A DNA stretch of 17,486 nt from Pseudomonadota bacterium (GTDB lineage Bacteria; Pseudomonadota; Gammaproteobacteria; Burkholderiales; Nitrosomonadaceae), in the NCBI GenBank assembly GCA_018240935.1, contig JAFEEV010000178.1, forward strand, positions 1 through 17,486, written 5' to 3'. Numbering within the stretch: position 1 is the stretch's first letter; each line of letters starts with the position of its first letter. The notes under the pieces were generated by a model. The model searched no databases and was not told the origin of the DNA. It saw nothing but the letters and a program-made list of their open reading frames with translations. This document shows positions 1 to 6,671 of this stretch, one piece after another. The position numbers and the translations under genes were made by a program.

Positions 1-185
1 ACCAGCGCCAGCTCAACATCGGATTCCTCGAATTCGACGGCTACGACCGTCACGGGTTGCACTTCCTCAATGTGCGTGATAATGGCAAAAACCGCATGCG
101 CCGCCGCTTCGAACGATTGTTCCACCGTCAGGCCGCGGCCGATGATGCCGATGTCGGCGTCATGTTCAAAATACGATGTGCTCAT
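1..185 (-). CDS. Archease family protein, N-terminal part (cut by window edge)
   Basis: The first 61 residues are visible, beginning MSTSYFEHDADIGIIGRG. The early FEHDADIGI stretch followed by a G-x-(S/T)-x-E-x-x-F-E-x-A-A-x-A-x-F pattern is typical of archease (MTH1598/TM1083-like) N-termini. In that family the early Asp residues take part in metal binding. Archeases act as cofactors that help the RNA ligase RtcB become guanylylated and turn over, so an rtcB gene may lie just outside the window; that is inference. No good Shine-Dalgarno precedes the ATG. The gene diverges from polX across 130 bp. The family is recognised from motif and spacing only, because the C-terminal part is missing. 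Confidence 0.75.
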   Translation of the reverse strand, partial: MSTSYFEHDADIGIIGRGLTVEQSFEAAAHAVFAIITHIEEVQPVTVVAVEFEESDVELAL

Positions 186-315
186 TGATTAATCACTTTA
201 TGAAAAAGTAGTTTCATTGTAGTATTTTTGCCGGGAGAAATGTATTAATCTGGGAAGCCTTTGCGATTGATCAATTAACGTACGCCAGGCGAGCGAAGCT
301 CAACAGGGAATTTGC

Positions 316-2049
316 ATGCCGAAACACAACGCCGATATTGCCGCCATTTTCGAGGAAATTGCCGATTTGCTTGAAATTCAAGGCGCCAATCCGTTCCGTA
401 TTCGTGCTTACCGCAATGCCGCCCGTATCCTGAGTGAATTGCCGCAAGAAGTATCCCGGATGCTGGAAAAAGGCGAAGATTTGATGGCACTGCCGGGCAT
501 CGGCGACGATCTGGCGGCAAAAATCAAGGAGATTGTCAGTAGCGGCCATTGCAGTTTGCTCGATCGCTTGCATGCCGAACTGCCGCCCGCCATTACCGAA
601 CTGCTGAAGATTCCCGGGCTTGGTCCGAAACGGGTGCAAGCACTGTACCACGATCTCGATGTGCAAACGATCGAACAATTGCATCGCGCGGCGCGTGACG
701 GACGTATCCGCGCGTTACCGGGTTTTGGCGAGAAAACCGAGAACAATATTTTGCAAGCGGTCGAAGCGCACGCCAACCAGGCGCAGCGTTTCAAATTGGC
801 TATTGCGGCGCAGTATGCCGAGGCGCTGGAAAAATTCCTGGCCGCCATTCCAGGGGTGGCGCACGTCACGGTTGCTGGCAGTTTCCGGCGCATGCGCGAG
901 ACCGTGGGCGATCTGGATCTTTTGCTGACAGCGCCGGCAATGGCGTCGAACCAAGTGGTGCGGCGTTTCACAACCTACGACGAAGTCGCCGAGATTTTGT
1001 CGGCGGGTTCCACGCGCGCCAGCGTAATTCTCAAGTGCGGATTGCAAGTCGATTTGCGCGTCGTCGAGGAAGAATCCTATGGTGCGGCGCTGCATTATTT
1101 TACCGGTTCCAAGGCGCATAACATCGCGATTCGCCGCCTGGCGCAACAGAGCGGGTTGAAAATCAACGAATACGGTGTGTTGCGTAACGGCACGCGTATT
1201 GCCGGAGAAACGGAAGCGTCGGTGTATGCTGCGGTGGGGCTTCCCTATATTCCTCCCGAATTACGCGAAAATCGTGGTGAGATTGAGGTTGCGCGGATAG
1301 GGCGGTTGCCGCGCTTGGTGGAGCAGAGCGATCTGCGCGGTGACCTGCATGCGCATACCAAGGCAACCGACGGCCACAACAGCTTGCGCGAGATGGCGCA
1401 GGCGGGGTTGACGCATGGTTTTGAGTATCTTGCGATTACCGAGCATTCACGCCGGCTGGCTTTTGCGCATGGCCTCGATCCGCAACAATTGGAGCGGCAG
1501 TGCGATGAAATCGATCAGTTGAATGCCAAGCTGAAAGGCATCACCTTACTCAAGAGCATCGAGGTCGATATTCTGGAAGACGGCAGCCTGGATTTGCCGG
1601 ATAGCATATTGGCGCGGCTGGATATGGTGGTGGGTGCAGTGCACAGCAGTTTCAATCTGTCCCGCGCCAAACAAACGCAGCGTATTCTGCGCGCCATGCA
1701 GCACCGGTATTTCACCTTGCTGGCGCATCCGTCTGGACGCCTGATTCAGCGCCGTGCACCGTACGATATTGATATGCTGCGCATTATCCGGGAGGCTAAA
1801 GTGCGCGGTTGCTTTCTGGAGCTGAATGCACATCCGGAGCGGTTGGATTTGCTTGATACCCAATGCCAAATGGCCAAGGAAGAGGGTGTGCTGATCAGTA
1901 TCAATTCCGATGCGCACAGCGTTTACGATTTTGCCAATCTGCGCTTTGGTGCCGGTCAGGCGCGGCGCGGCTGGCTGGAAAAAAGTGATGTGTTGAATAC
2001 TCGCCCGCTGAAGGAATTGCGCCGGTTGATCGGCCGCACCATGTCTTGA
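316..2049 (+). CDS. polX: DNA polymerase/3'-5' exonuclease PolX
   Basis: A 577-aa family X DNA polymerase of usual bacterial PolX length. Helix-hairpin-helix segments lie at about residues 57-72, 97-112 and 133-147 (LPGIGDD, IPGLGPKR, LPGFGEKT). The palm follows, with the nucleotide-binding GS (188-189) and the metal-binding carboxylates D199, D201 (GDLDLL) and D246 (QVDLRV). The C-terminal PHP domain (about 338-577) keeps its apparent metal ligands: H345 and H347 (HAH), H377 (TEH), E416 (IEVD), H443, H471 (AHPSG) and D532/H534 (SDAH). Both gap-filling polymerase and 3'-5' exonuclease/AP-site processing activities are therefore expected, as known for Bacillus and Thermus PolX, acting in base-excision-type repair in the cytoplasm. 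An AGGGAA ribosome site sits 5 bp before the ATG. The phosphoribosyltransferase gene starts 16 bp downstream. Confidence 0.95.
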   Translation: MPKHNADIAAIFEEIADLLEIQGANPFRIRAYRNAARILSELPQEVSRMLEKGEDLMALPGIGDDLAAKIKEIVSSGHCSLLDRLHAELPPAITELLKIPGLGPKRVQALYHDLDVQTIEQLHRAARDGRIRALPGFGEKTENNILQAVEAHANQAQRFKLAIAAQYAEALEKFLAAIPGVAHVTVAGSFRRMRETVGDLDLLLTAPAMASNQVVRRFTTYDEVAEILSAGSTRASVILKCGLQVDLRVVEEESYGAALHYFTGSKAHNIAIRRLAQQSGLKINEYGVLRNGTRIAGETEASVYAAVGLPYIPPELRENRGEIEVARIGRLPRLVEQSDLRGDLHAHTKATDGHNSLREMAQAGLTHGFEYLAITEHSRRLAFAHGLDPQQLERQCDEIDQLNAKLKGITLLKSIEVDILEDGSLDLPDSILARLDMVVGAVHSSFNLSRAKQTQRILRAMQHRYFTLLAHPSGRLIQRRAPYDIDMLRIIREAKVRGCFLELNAHPERLDLLDTQCQMAKEEGVLISINSDAHSVYDFANLRFGAGQARRGWLEKSDVLNTRPLKELRRLIGRTMS

Positions 2050-2065
2050 TGACGATAAGGAGAAT

Positions 2066-2713
2066 ATGATGATTTTTGCTGACCGGATCGCAGCAGCCGG
2101 TAAACTGGCGCAAGCACTATCCGAGTATCGCGGCAAGAACCCGCTGGTGCTCGCCATTCCGCGCGGCGCAGCGCCGATGGCCAAGGTGATTGCGCAGCAA
2201 CTGAACGGCGAAATGGATGTGGTGCTGGTGCGTAAACTGCGCGCACCCGGTAATCCGGAATACGCCATCGGTTCCGTCGATGAAAGCGGCTGGGTGTATT
2301 TGACCGAATACGCCGAACGCGCGGGCGCGGATCAGGAATATGTGCAGCGCGAAGTAGCCGCGCAACTGGAAACCATCCGGCAGCGGCGCGCGCACTATAC
2401 CCCCCAACGGCCGCCGGTTGACCCGGCCGGACGCATCGTGATCGTCATCGATGACGGATTGGCGACCGGTTCAACGATGATTGCCGCGCTGCATGCATTA
2501 CGCAATCAGAAGCCGGCTGAATTGATCTGTGCGGTGCCCGTCGCGCCACCGGAGACCCTGAAAAAGCTGCATGGAAAAGCGGATCGCATTGTATGTTTGT
2601 CATCGCCCGATAATTTCTATGCCGTCGGGCAATTTTATGCGGATTTTCCGCAAGTGACGGATGATGAAGTGATCGCTTGTCTTGCCGGGCCATCCGGGCA
2701 AACAAGGGATTGA
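2066..2713 (+). CDS. Phosphoribosyltransferase domain protein
   Basis: A 215-aa stand-alone type I phosphoribosyltransferase fold. The PRPP-binding loop is VIVIDDGLATGST (125-137): two acidic residues followed by a Gly/Thr-rich loop. Conserved stretches PRGAAPMA (32-39) and VRKLRAPGNPEYAIG (55-69) match the uncharacterised putative PRTase family, whose members also occur fused to an alpha/beta hydrolase (as in mycobacterial Rv0571c). The substrate is unknown; a nucleobase salvage role cannot be assumed. An AAGGAG ribosome site (2057-2062) precedes tandem ATG codons at 2066 and 2069, so the start is uncertain by one residue. It follows polX by 16 bp and precedes the duplicated acidic protein by 42 bp, so one transcript is likely. 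Confidence 0.85.
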   Translation: MMIFADRIAAAGKLAQALSEYRGKNPLVLAIPRGAAPMAKVIAQQLNGEMDVVLVRKLRAPGNPEYAIGSVDESGWVYLTEYAERAGADQEYVQREVAAQLETIRQRRAHYTPQRPPVDPAGRIVIVIDDGLATGSTMIAALHALRNQKPAELICAVPVAPPETLKKLHGKADRIVCLSSPDNFYAVGQFYADFPQVTDDEVIACLAGPSGQTRD

Positions 2714-2755
2714 TCGAATATTCTTTGAACAAAAACTATTGATGAGGAGTGTGCC

Positions 2756-3256
2756 ATGATACGAAATCCGATTGATGTTGCAACCCGCGTGAGTCCTAAT
2801 CTATCCGCCTTGATTGCCAGCAGGTTGAACCGGTCGGCGTTCGCGGAAGATATTACGTTGGCCACGATGCGCGATTTTGTGGCCGGTGTGTTGAGCGATG
2901 CGTTCACCGAAACAGAGCAACTGCATCATTTCGATATCAATGAGTCGCTGCTGGATGAGCTCGATGCACTGATCGAGGAATTCGGCGAAACCGCATTGGC
3001 GATCGACTTTGTGCAGGAAATGGCGAGCGAACCCTTATCACGCGTCATCGATACCGTGATCAATACATCCGAGCGAGAAAATCCCGCGACACTTGAAATG
3101 GTGAAAGATGCGCTTATCTCCGGTTTATCCGCGAATTTGGTGGGAGCGGGCGTGCTGGACGAGGATGAAGATGATGTACTGCTCGCCGAAATCGAATCCT
3201 TGATCGACCGGCACGGCCCTGATGCCCTGGCGGAAATGTTCATACGCTATGAATGA
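2756..3256 (+). CDS. Uncharacterised acidic protein with internal duplication
   Basis: A 166-aa protein that I do not recognise. It has no signal peptide or membrane segment and is rich in Asp and Glu, so a cytoplasmic location is likely. The sequence holds two copies of a helical-looking unit at about residues 34-86 and 112-163. Each starts with TL, contains an amphipathic stretch, and ends in a 22-residue block (LLDELDALIEEFG... and LLAEIESLIDRHG...) with 10 of 22 identities by eye. A GAGGAG ribosome site at 2744-2749 supports the ATG. It is the last gene of the polX-phosphoribosyltransferase run and stops 12 bp before a MITE-like element. The duplication suggests a pseudo-symmetric helical binding fold; function is unknown. 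Confidence 0.75.
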   Translation: MIRNPIDVATRVSPNLSALIASRLNRSAFAEDITLATMRDFVAGVLSDAFTETEQLHHFDINESLLDELDALIEEFGETALAIDFVQEMASEPLSRVIDTVINTSERENPATLEMVKDALISGLSANLVGAGVLDEDEDDVLLAEIESLIDRHGPDALAEMFIRYE

Positions 3257-3268
3257 AAGGTTTATTTG

Positions 3269-3410
3269 GGAAACATTGATTAATTCGGCGGACGAGATGA
3301 AGTGCGAGGAGAACGGAGCACAGTAACCGAGGCCTATCAATAAGATAGGCGAGGTGCGAGTGCTGCGCAACGTTGTGATTTGTTCACATGATCAATTAAT
3401 CAGTGTTTCC
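3269..3410. mobile_element. 142-bp MITE-like element with terminal inverted repeats
   Basis: The left end GGAAACATTGATTAATTC (3269-3286) and the reverse complement of the right end GGAAACACTGATTAATTG (3393-3410) agree at 16 of 18 positions. Inside is a perfect 7-bp stem with a 5-nt loop (GCCTATC 3332-3338, GATAGGC 3344-3350) and two copies of GTGCGAG (3302-3308, 3354-3360). No transposase or convincing ORF is present. The size, paired ends and intergenic location fit a non-autonomous miniature inverted-repeat transposable element moved in trans by an unidentified transposase. No clear target-site duplication is visible at the flanks, which lowers certainty. Confidence 0.6.
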
Positions 3411-3501
3411 TTAGTGAGGCTTCGCGTAGGAATGAACCTTAATCCCGATTGTTAATCGAATGGCTCATTGGTTACCGCCGCTTACTTTATTTTTCTGACC
3501 T

Positions 3502-3951
3502 ATGTATCTCGATAAAATTTACGCATTACAAACGGGTGTAAGTCTTAAAGTGTCGACGATGGCGTTGCAGGAATTTATCGCGAATGCCATCCGTACAAAG
3601 AAATTTTCTGAGCTTGCCAGCATTCGCAGCACAACGGATTTGTATGCCTACCTCTCAGTTGTCGTTTGCGCCGGTGCGGAAGAGCTGATCAAAAGGCGGC
3701 AGCGTTGGATCAATCATAAAATCAAAGCCGATTTGATTGCCGGACAGCCGGTTCCTTTCAATACCTTTTGCAACCTCTTCTGGCGCAATCTGGATGAGGA
3801 TGATCCGGATGGTGATGAGTGGCAGCAGTTAATTGCCGGTGACGAATTTTATTCACAATTGACCGTTTTGCTGCACAAACTGCGGATTGCCGAGCGTAAT
3901 TTGCAGCATTTCAAGGGCGCAATGCCCGATTTGTCATTAGGATCGGCTTAA
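3502..3951 (+). CDS. Hypothetical protein, 149 aa
   Basis: I do not recognise this protein. It is predicted soluble, with helical-looking segments, a basic patch (KRRQRWINHKIKAD, about residues 73-86) and an acidic stretch (DEDDPDGDEW, about 98-107). It has two Cys and no signal peptide. No ribosome site is visible upstream of the ATG; an in-frame ATG at 3559 (residue 20) or a GTG near 3538 are alternative starts. It stands alone between the MITE-like element and a terminator shared with the convergent PEP-CTERM gene. The uninterrupted frame in a region with no better alternative makes it a likely real gene of unknown function. Confidence 0.6.
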   Translation: MYLDKIYALQTGVSLKVSTMALQEFIANAIRTKKFSELASIRSTTDLYAYLSVVVCAGAEELIKRRQRWINHKIKADLIAGQPVPFNTFCNLFWRNLDEDDPDGDEWQQLIAGDEFYSQLTVLLHKLRIAERNLQHFKGAMPDLSLGSA

Positions 3952-3974
3952 CAAGCCAAGCCGTCATAAAAACA

Positions 3975-3997
3975 AACCCCGCTTCGTGAGCGGGGTT
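3975..3997 (-). terminator. Rho-independent terminator of the PEP-CTERM gene, possibly bidirectional
   Basis: A 9-bp stem AACCCCGCT (3975-3983) / AGCGGGGTT (3989-3997) with a 5-nt loop. Read on the minus strand it is followed by a T-rich run (TTTGTTTTT), the pattern of an intrinsic terminator for the gene at 4028-4750. On the plus strand the trailing GTTGTT is a weaker T tract, so it may also end transcription from the 149-aa gene. Confidence 0.8.
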
Positions 3998-4027
3998 GTT
4001 CATCGCAAGAAAAGCCCTGCCATGCGG

Positions 4028-4750
4028 TTAACCGGCTTTGTTGCGGCGAGCCGAGAATCCAAGCAATCCCAAGCCAGCGAGCAGCATTGCCCATGTGCCC
4101 GGTTCCGGTACTGCCGGTGTGATATCGCGCAACACATACGCATTTAGAATGGGATTGGATGTACTGTCGAATATTTGAATGGCTTGATCACTATTGTCGG
4201 CAGTGAACGTACCTACAATACTGATATAACTATTCCCGTTGATCGGTGTCGATAAATTGCCTGCGCCATCGCCATACCAATGCGTGCGCGTCGCACAGCA
4301 ATCGGTGCGGGCAGCGAACAATTGCACTTGGTATTCATGGCCAACAGTCAAGCCGTCGAGGAAATTGCTGGCTGTTACATTGGCACCGCTTTGCCATTCA
4401 AACGTATTCAAGATGGCGGACCATCCCGGATCGGTATTGCCGCCGCCGCTAGCAGAAAACCAATTCGAAGTGAAGAATGGCGAATTGATAGTGCTGAATG
4501 TAATATTTAATCCTGCCGGGTCCACCGTTATTGGGGCGCCGGCAACACCGGCTAAATCAATGGCCTCCACCAGCGCGCCGTTGGTTAAAATGCCCAGATG
4601 GCCGTCAGGGCCGCCGAAGTTAGGACCGGTGCTCCACGTGATACTGGCTGCCGATGCAGCAGAGATGCTCGACAACGTCAGCGCCGATATCGCCAGTATT
4701 CGCGGGGCCGCCGGGAGCTTGGCAGCTTTTTCAATCAATCTTTTTATCAT
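4028..4750 (-). CDS. PEP-CTERM sorting domain exported protein
   Basis: A 240-aa exported protein. The N-terminus has a basic region and a hydrophobic core ending in SAASA, with probable signal peptidase cleavage near residue 34. The C-terminus has the PEP-CTERM tripartite signal: VPEP (214-217), a hydrophobic helix (TWAMLLAGLGLLGF) and a basic tail SARRNKAG. Such proteins are processed by an exosortase at the inner membrane and usually associate with exopolysaccharide or biofilm. The exosortase is not in this window. The middle region includes a paired-cysteine segment LFAARTDCCATRTHWYGDG (about 143-161) after a GLTVGHEYQVQ strand, which resembles a beta-sandwich family seen in other PEP-CTERM proteins; that resemblance is from memory. 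An AAGGAG ribosome site (4757-4762) supports the start. It is monocistronic with its own terminator. Confidence 0.9.
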   Translation of the reverse strand: MIKRLIEKAAKLPAAPRILAISALTLSSISAASAASITWSTGPNFGGPDGHLGILTNGALVEAIDLAGVAGAPITVDPAGLNITFSTINSPFFTSNWFSASGGGNTDPGWSAILNTFEWQSGANVTASNFLDGLTVGHEYQVQLFAARTDCCATRTHWYGDGAGNLSTPINGNSYISIVGTFTADNSDQAIQIFDSTSNPILNAYVLRDITPAVPEPGTWAMLLAGLGLLGFSARRNKAG

Positions 4751-4761
4751 GTTAGGCTCCT

Positions 4762-4775
4762 TATTGTTAACAATA
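4762..4775 (-). promoter_or_regulatory. Perfect 14-bp palindrome at the PEP-CTERM gene ribosome site
   Basis: TATTGTTAACAATA is a perfect palindrome. Its first base is the last base of the AAGGAG Shine-Dalgarno (4757-4762, read on the minus strand), so it lies in the 5' untranslated region or promoter of the PEP-CTERM gene. It could be an operator for a dimeric repressor. It has no loop, so a regulatory RNA hairpin is less likely. AT-rich DNA produces short palindromes by chance, so this is tentative. Confidence 0.35.
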
Positions 4776-4974
4776 TGTTTTTTTGTGTAAATCCATATTT
4801 ATTTTATACCTGAAGAATTGTATTGACTACTGCCGATTAAATTAATAGGTAAACGATCCTGAGTTTACTAGTACATTTGTCCTAAAAATTGCAGTTGTAC
4901 GAATCTGCATTCTAAATTAGCGGTCCATATTACGCTTTCACCGCGAAAGAAAGGGTATCTGTAACACCGGACAA

Positions 4975-5304
4975 TCAGGCAATATAGGGATTGCCAGGGC
5001 CAGTATCATGCGCAACGGTAAATTCCGGAACTATGGGATTTACACGGTCGAATATATTGTTGATGTCCAAACTTCTTGAACTATCGCCGCTGTAACTGAA
5101 CCATCCCAAGCTTGCGCCGCTGGCGGTGATGTTGGTGAGAACCGCAACCGCTGTTTTACTGCATGGAAGCGTATTGGAAGCCGATGGTGCGAAACTGAAG
5201 CATGTGTCATATGCGGACGAACGAACCCGCAGTTTGGGTACCGATTGAAATGCGATGCGGCATTTTCCTGGAAAATGCCAATTTATACCGGGGTTGCAGA
5301 CCAA
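4975..5304 (-). CDS. Doubtful 109-aa ORF, possible gene remnant
   Basis: The frame begins at an ATG inside the last codons of truB (22-bp overlap, different frame) and runs to a TGA. I recognise no family. The later two thirds (TCFSFAPSASNTLPC..., SGASLGWFSYSGDSSRS) have a Ser/Thr/Gly/Asn-rich composition like a secreted beta-rich protein, but there is no signal peptide, membrane anchor or ribosome site. A perfect inverted repeat lies within its 5' part. It may be the 3' remnant of a lost exported protein gene or a chance ORF. Confidence 0.25.
   Translation of the reverse strand: MVCNPGINWHFPGKCRIAFQSVPKLRVRSSAYDTCFSFAPSASNTLPCSKTAVAVLTNITASGASLGWFSYSGDSSRSLDINNIFDRVNPIVPEFTVAHDTGPGNPYIA
5259..5279. 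repeat. Perfect inverted repeat / stem-loop immediately after truB
   Basis: GGCATTTTCC (5259-5268) and GGAAAATGCC (5270-5279) flank a single central base, giving a 21-bp palindromic site 3 bp past the truB stop. As RNA it would form an 8-bp stem with a 5-nt loop. There is no T tract on the minus-strand side, so it is not a textbook intrinsic terminator. It could be a 3'-end stabilising stem, a Rho-assisted end, or a protein-binding palindrome. Confidence 0.5.
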
Positions 5305-6263
5305 TAAACGTTCGATAGTAAACGCTTGGCCATTATTTTTTGTTCAGCGGTAATTTCACCCAACCCTATGAAGCGCTGCCGGCTATATAAGCGTATGATT
5401 TCTCCCGCCGCCATAGCGCAGTTATCCGGCTGACATTCAATGATGCGGCCTTGCTGTAGCCATAATGCCGATTGATCGTCCAGCGCTACCGCCGGGTAAG
5501 CGTGCAGCAGACAATGAACTGGCAATAAACACGCGTCTCTTGCGATAGCATCCATTTCTTCCAGTGCCGGTAACGTATGTGCTTGGGATATGTCGAAGCC
5601 GTCAATCGCGGTACGGCGCAGGCTGGTCAGATAGGCGCCGCCGTAACCCAGCGCCTTGCCGATGTCTTCCGCCAGTGTGCGGATATAGGTGCCGGTGCCG
5701 CATTGGATGCACAAGTGCAACTCATTCTGCCGCAATGATCGGATTTGTATGCCGTGAATGGTGATCTTGCGCGCCGGCCTGGCAATGACTTCGCCATTTC
5801 TTGCGTAGGCGTACAGCGGTTTTCCTTGATGTTTGAGTGCGCTGTACATGGGAGGGATCTGCAGGATGTCGCCGCTAAAATTTTTTAATACCTGCTCGCA
5901 TTCGGAGAAAGCCGGATTTGGCACGGTTGCTGATGTCGGGCTGATTTCGCCTTCCGCATCGCCTGTCGTGCTGAGGAAACCAAGCCTGAGCGTTGCTTCG
6001 TAGGTTTTATTGGCGCCCAGTAATATCGATGAAAACTTGGTGGCTTCGCCGAAGCAGACCGGGAGCAATCCGGTTGCCATGGGATCCAAGGTGCCGGTAT
6101 GTCCGCATTTGGCTGCGGCGAAAAGATGTTTGGCGATCTGAATGGCTTTATTGGATGAGATACCGAGGGGTTTATCCAACAATAGAACACCGCTGATGTG
6201 CCGTTTTTTGGTTTTGGTCAAATTAATAGAGGAATTTTTAGATGCAGCCGGAAGCCTGTTCAA
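5283..6263 (-). CDS. truB: tRNA pseudouridine(55) synthase TruB
   Basis: A 326-aa protein that forms pseudouridine at position 55 of the tRNA T-loop. The family motif GHTGTLDPMATGLLPV is present at about residues 54-69, with D60 the catalytic Asp. The following Tyr/Arg motifs (PPMYSALKHQGKPLYAYAR, then GTYIRTLAEDIG) are also conserved. The C-terminal part fits a PUA-like extension. The frame starts with TTG at 6263, whose bases overlap the rbfA stop (TTGA), suggesting translational coupling. A second TTG at 6221 would also leave the catalytic domain intact, so the exact N-terminus is uncertain. It is the last gene of the rimP operon here. Confidence 0.95.
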   Translation of the reverse strand: MNRLPAASKNSSINLTKTKKRHISGVLLLDKPLGISSNKAIQIAKHLFAAAKCGHTGTLDPMATGLLPVCFGEATKFSSILLGANKTYEATLRLGFLSTTGDAEGEISPTSATVPNPAFSECEQVLKNFSGDILQIPPMYSALKHQGKPLYAYARNGEVIARPARKITIHGIQIRSLRQNELHLCIQCGTGTYIRTLAEDIGKALGYGGAYLTSLRRTAIDGFDISQAHTLPALEEMDAIARDACLLPVHCLLHAYPAVALDDQSALWLQQGRIIECQPDNCAMAAGEIIRLYSRQRFIGLGEITAEQKIMAKRLLSNVYWSATPV

Positions 6264-6646
6264 GTTTCCGGATCGAGATGATGGGTGGCTTTGTCTTGCG
6301 CGATCGCTTCATCGATCAATTTCGACAGACGTACGCCGCGTTCGACCGATTCATCAAACACAAATTGGAGTTGCGGTGTGATTCTCAACTTCATGCGATG
6401 CGCCAGATGGGTGCGCAAGAAGCCTTTGGCATGTTCCAATCCTTTCTCCACCAGCAGATTTTCTTCCGCATTGCATAAGCTGGTGTAAAAGACTTTGGCG
6501 TAACTGTAATCACGCGTGACTTCAACAGCCGTGATAGTGACATGGTGGCACACGCGGGGATCTTTGATTTCATTTTGTATCAGGTCCGCCAGTTCCCGTT
6601 GTATTTGATCGGCAACGCGTAGTGTGCGGGAAAAGTCTTTCGGCAT
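6260..6646 (-). CDS. rbfA: 30S ribosome-binding factor RbfA
   Basis: A 128-aa protein of normal RbfA length with the typical opening (RVADQIQRELADLIQNEIKDPRV) and the YAKVFYTSL strand of its KH-like fold. RbfA binds the pre-30S subunit and assists 16S rRNA 5'-end maturation and cold adaptation. It starts 25 bp after the infB stop and overlaps the truB start by 4 bp, consistent with one operon. The ribosome site ahead of the ATG is weak. Confidence 0.95.
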   Translation of the reverse strand: MPKDFSRTLRVADQIQRELADLIQNEIKDPRVCHHVTITAVEVTRDYSYAKVFYTSLCNAEENLLVEKGLEHAKGFLRTHLAHRMKLRITPQLQFVFDESVERGVRLSKLIDEAIAQDKATHHLDPET

Positions 6647-6671
6647 AGGTTGCTTGAGTCAGCGAGCTGGA

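Larger units (their letters stand above)
4751..5282. other. 532-bp low-density region between the PEP-CTERM gene and truB
   Basis: The stretch holds the leader of the PEP-CTERM gene (with the palindrome at 4762-4775), about 200 bp of AT-rich DNA (4776-4974) in which I see no convincing gene, one doubtful minus-strand ORF (4975-5304) and a perfect stem-loop at 5259-5279. No tRNA or other RNA gene could be recognised. In many proteobacteria rpsO and pnp follow truB; neither is here. Confidence 0.6.

Noticed and set aside
181..278. CATTGATTAATCA (183-195) and TGATCAATTAA (268-278) resemble inner parts of the MITE ends, about 100 bp apart
   Set aside because: The terminal GGAAAC is missing on both sides, the first motif overlaps the archease start codon, and AT-rich DNA gives such matches easily. 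Chance is the simpler explanation.
1546..2268. 240-aa minus-strand ORF across the polX end and the phosphoribosyltransferase start
   Set aside because: It is antisense to two clearly real genes and has no family features.
4239..4790. 183-aa plus-strand ORF
   Set aside because: It is antisense to the PEP-CTERM gene, which has a signal peptide, sorting signal and ribosome site.
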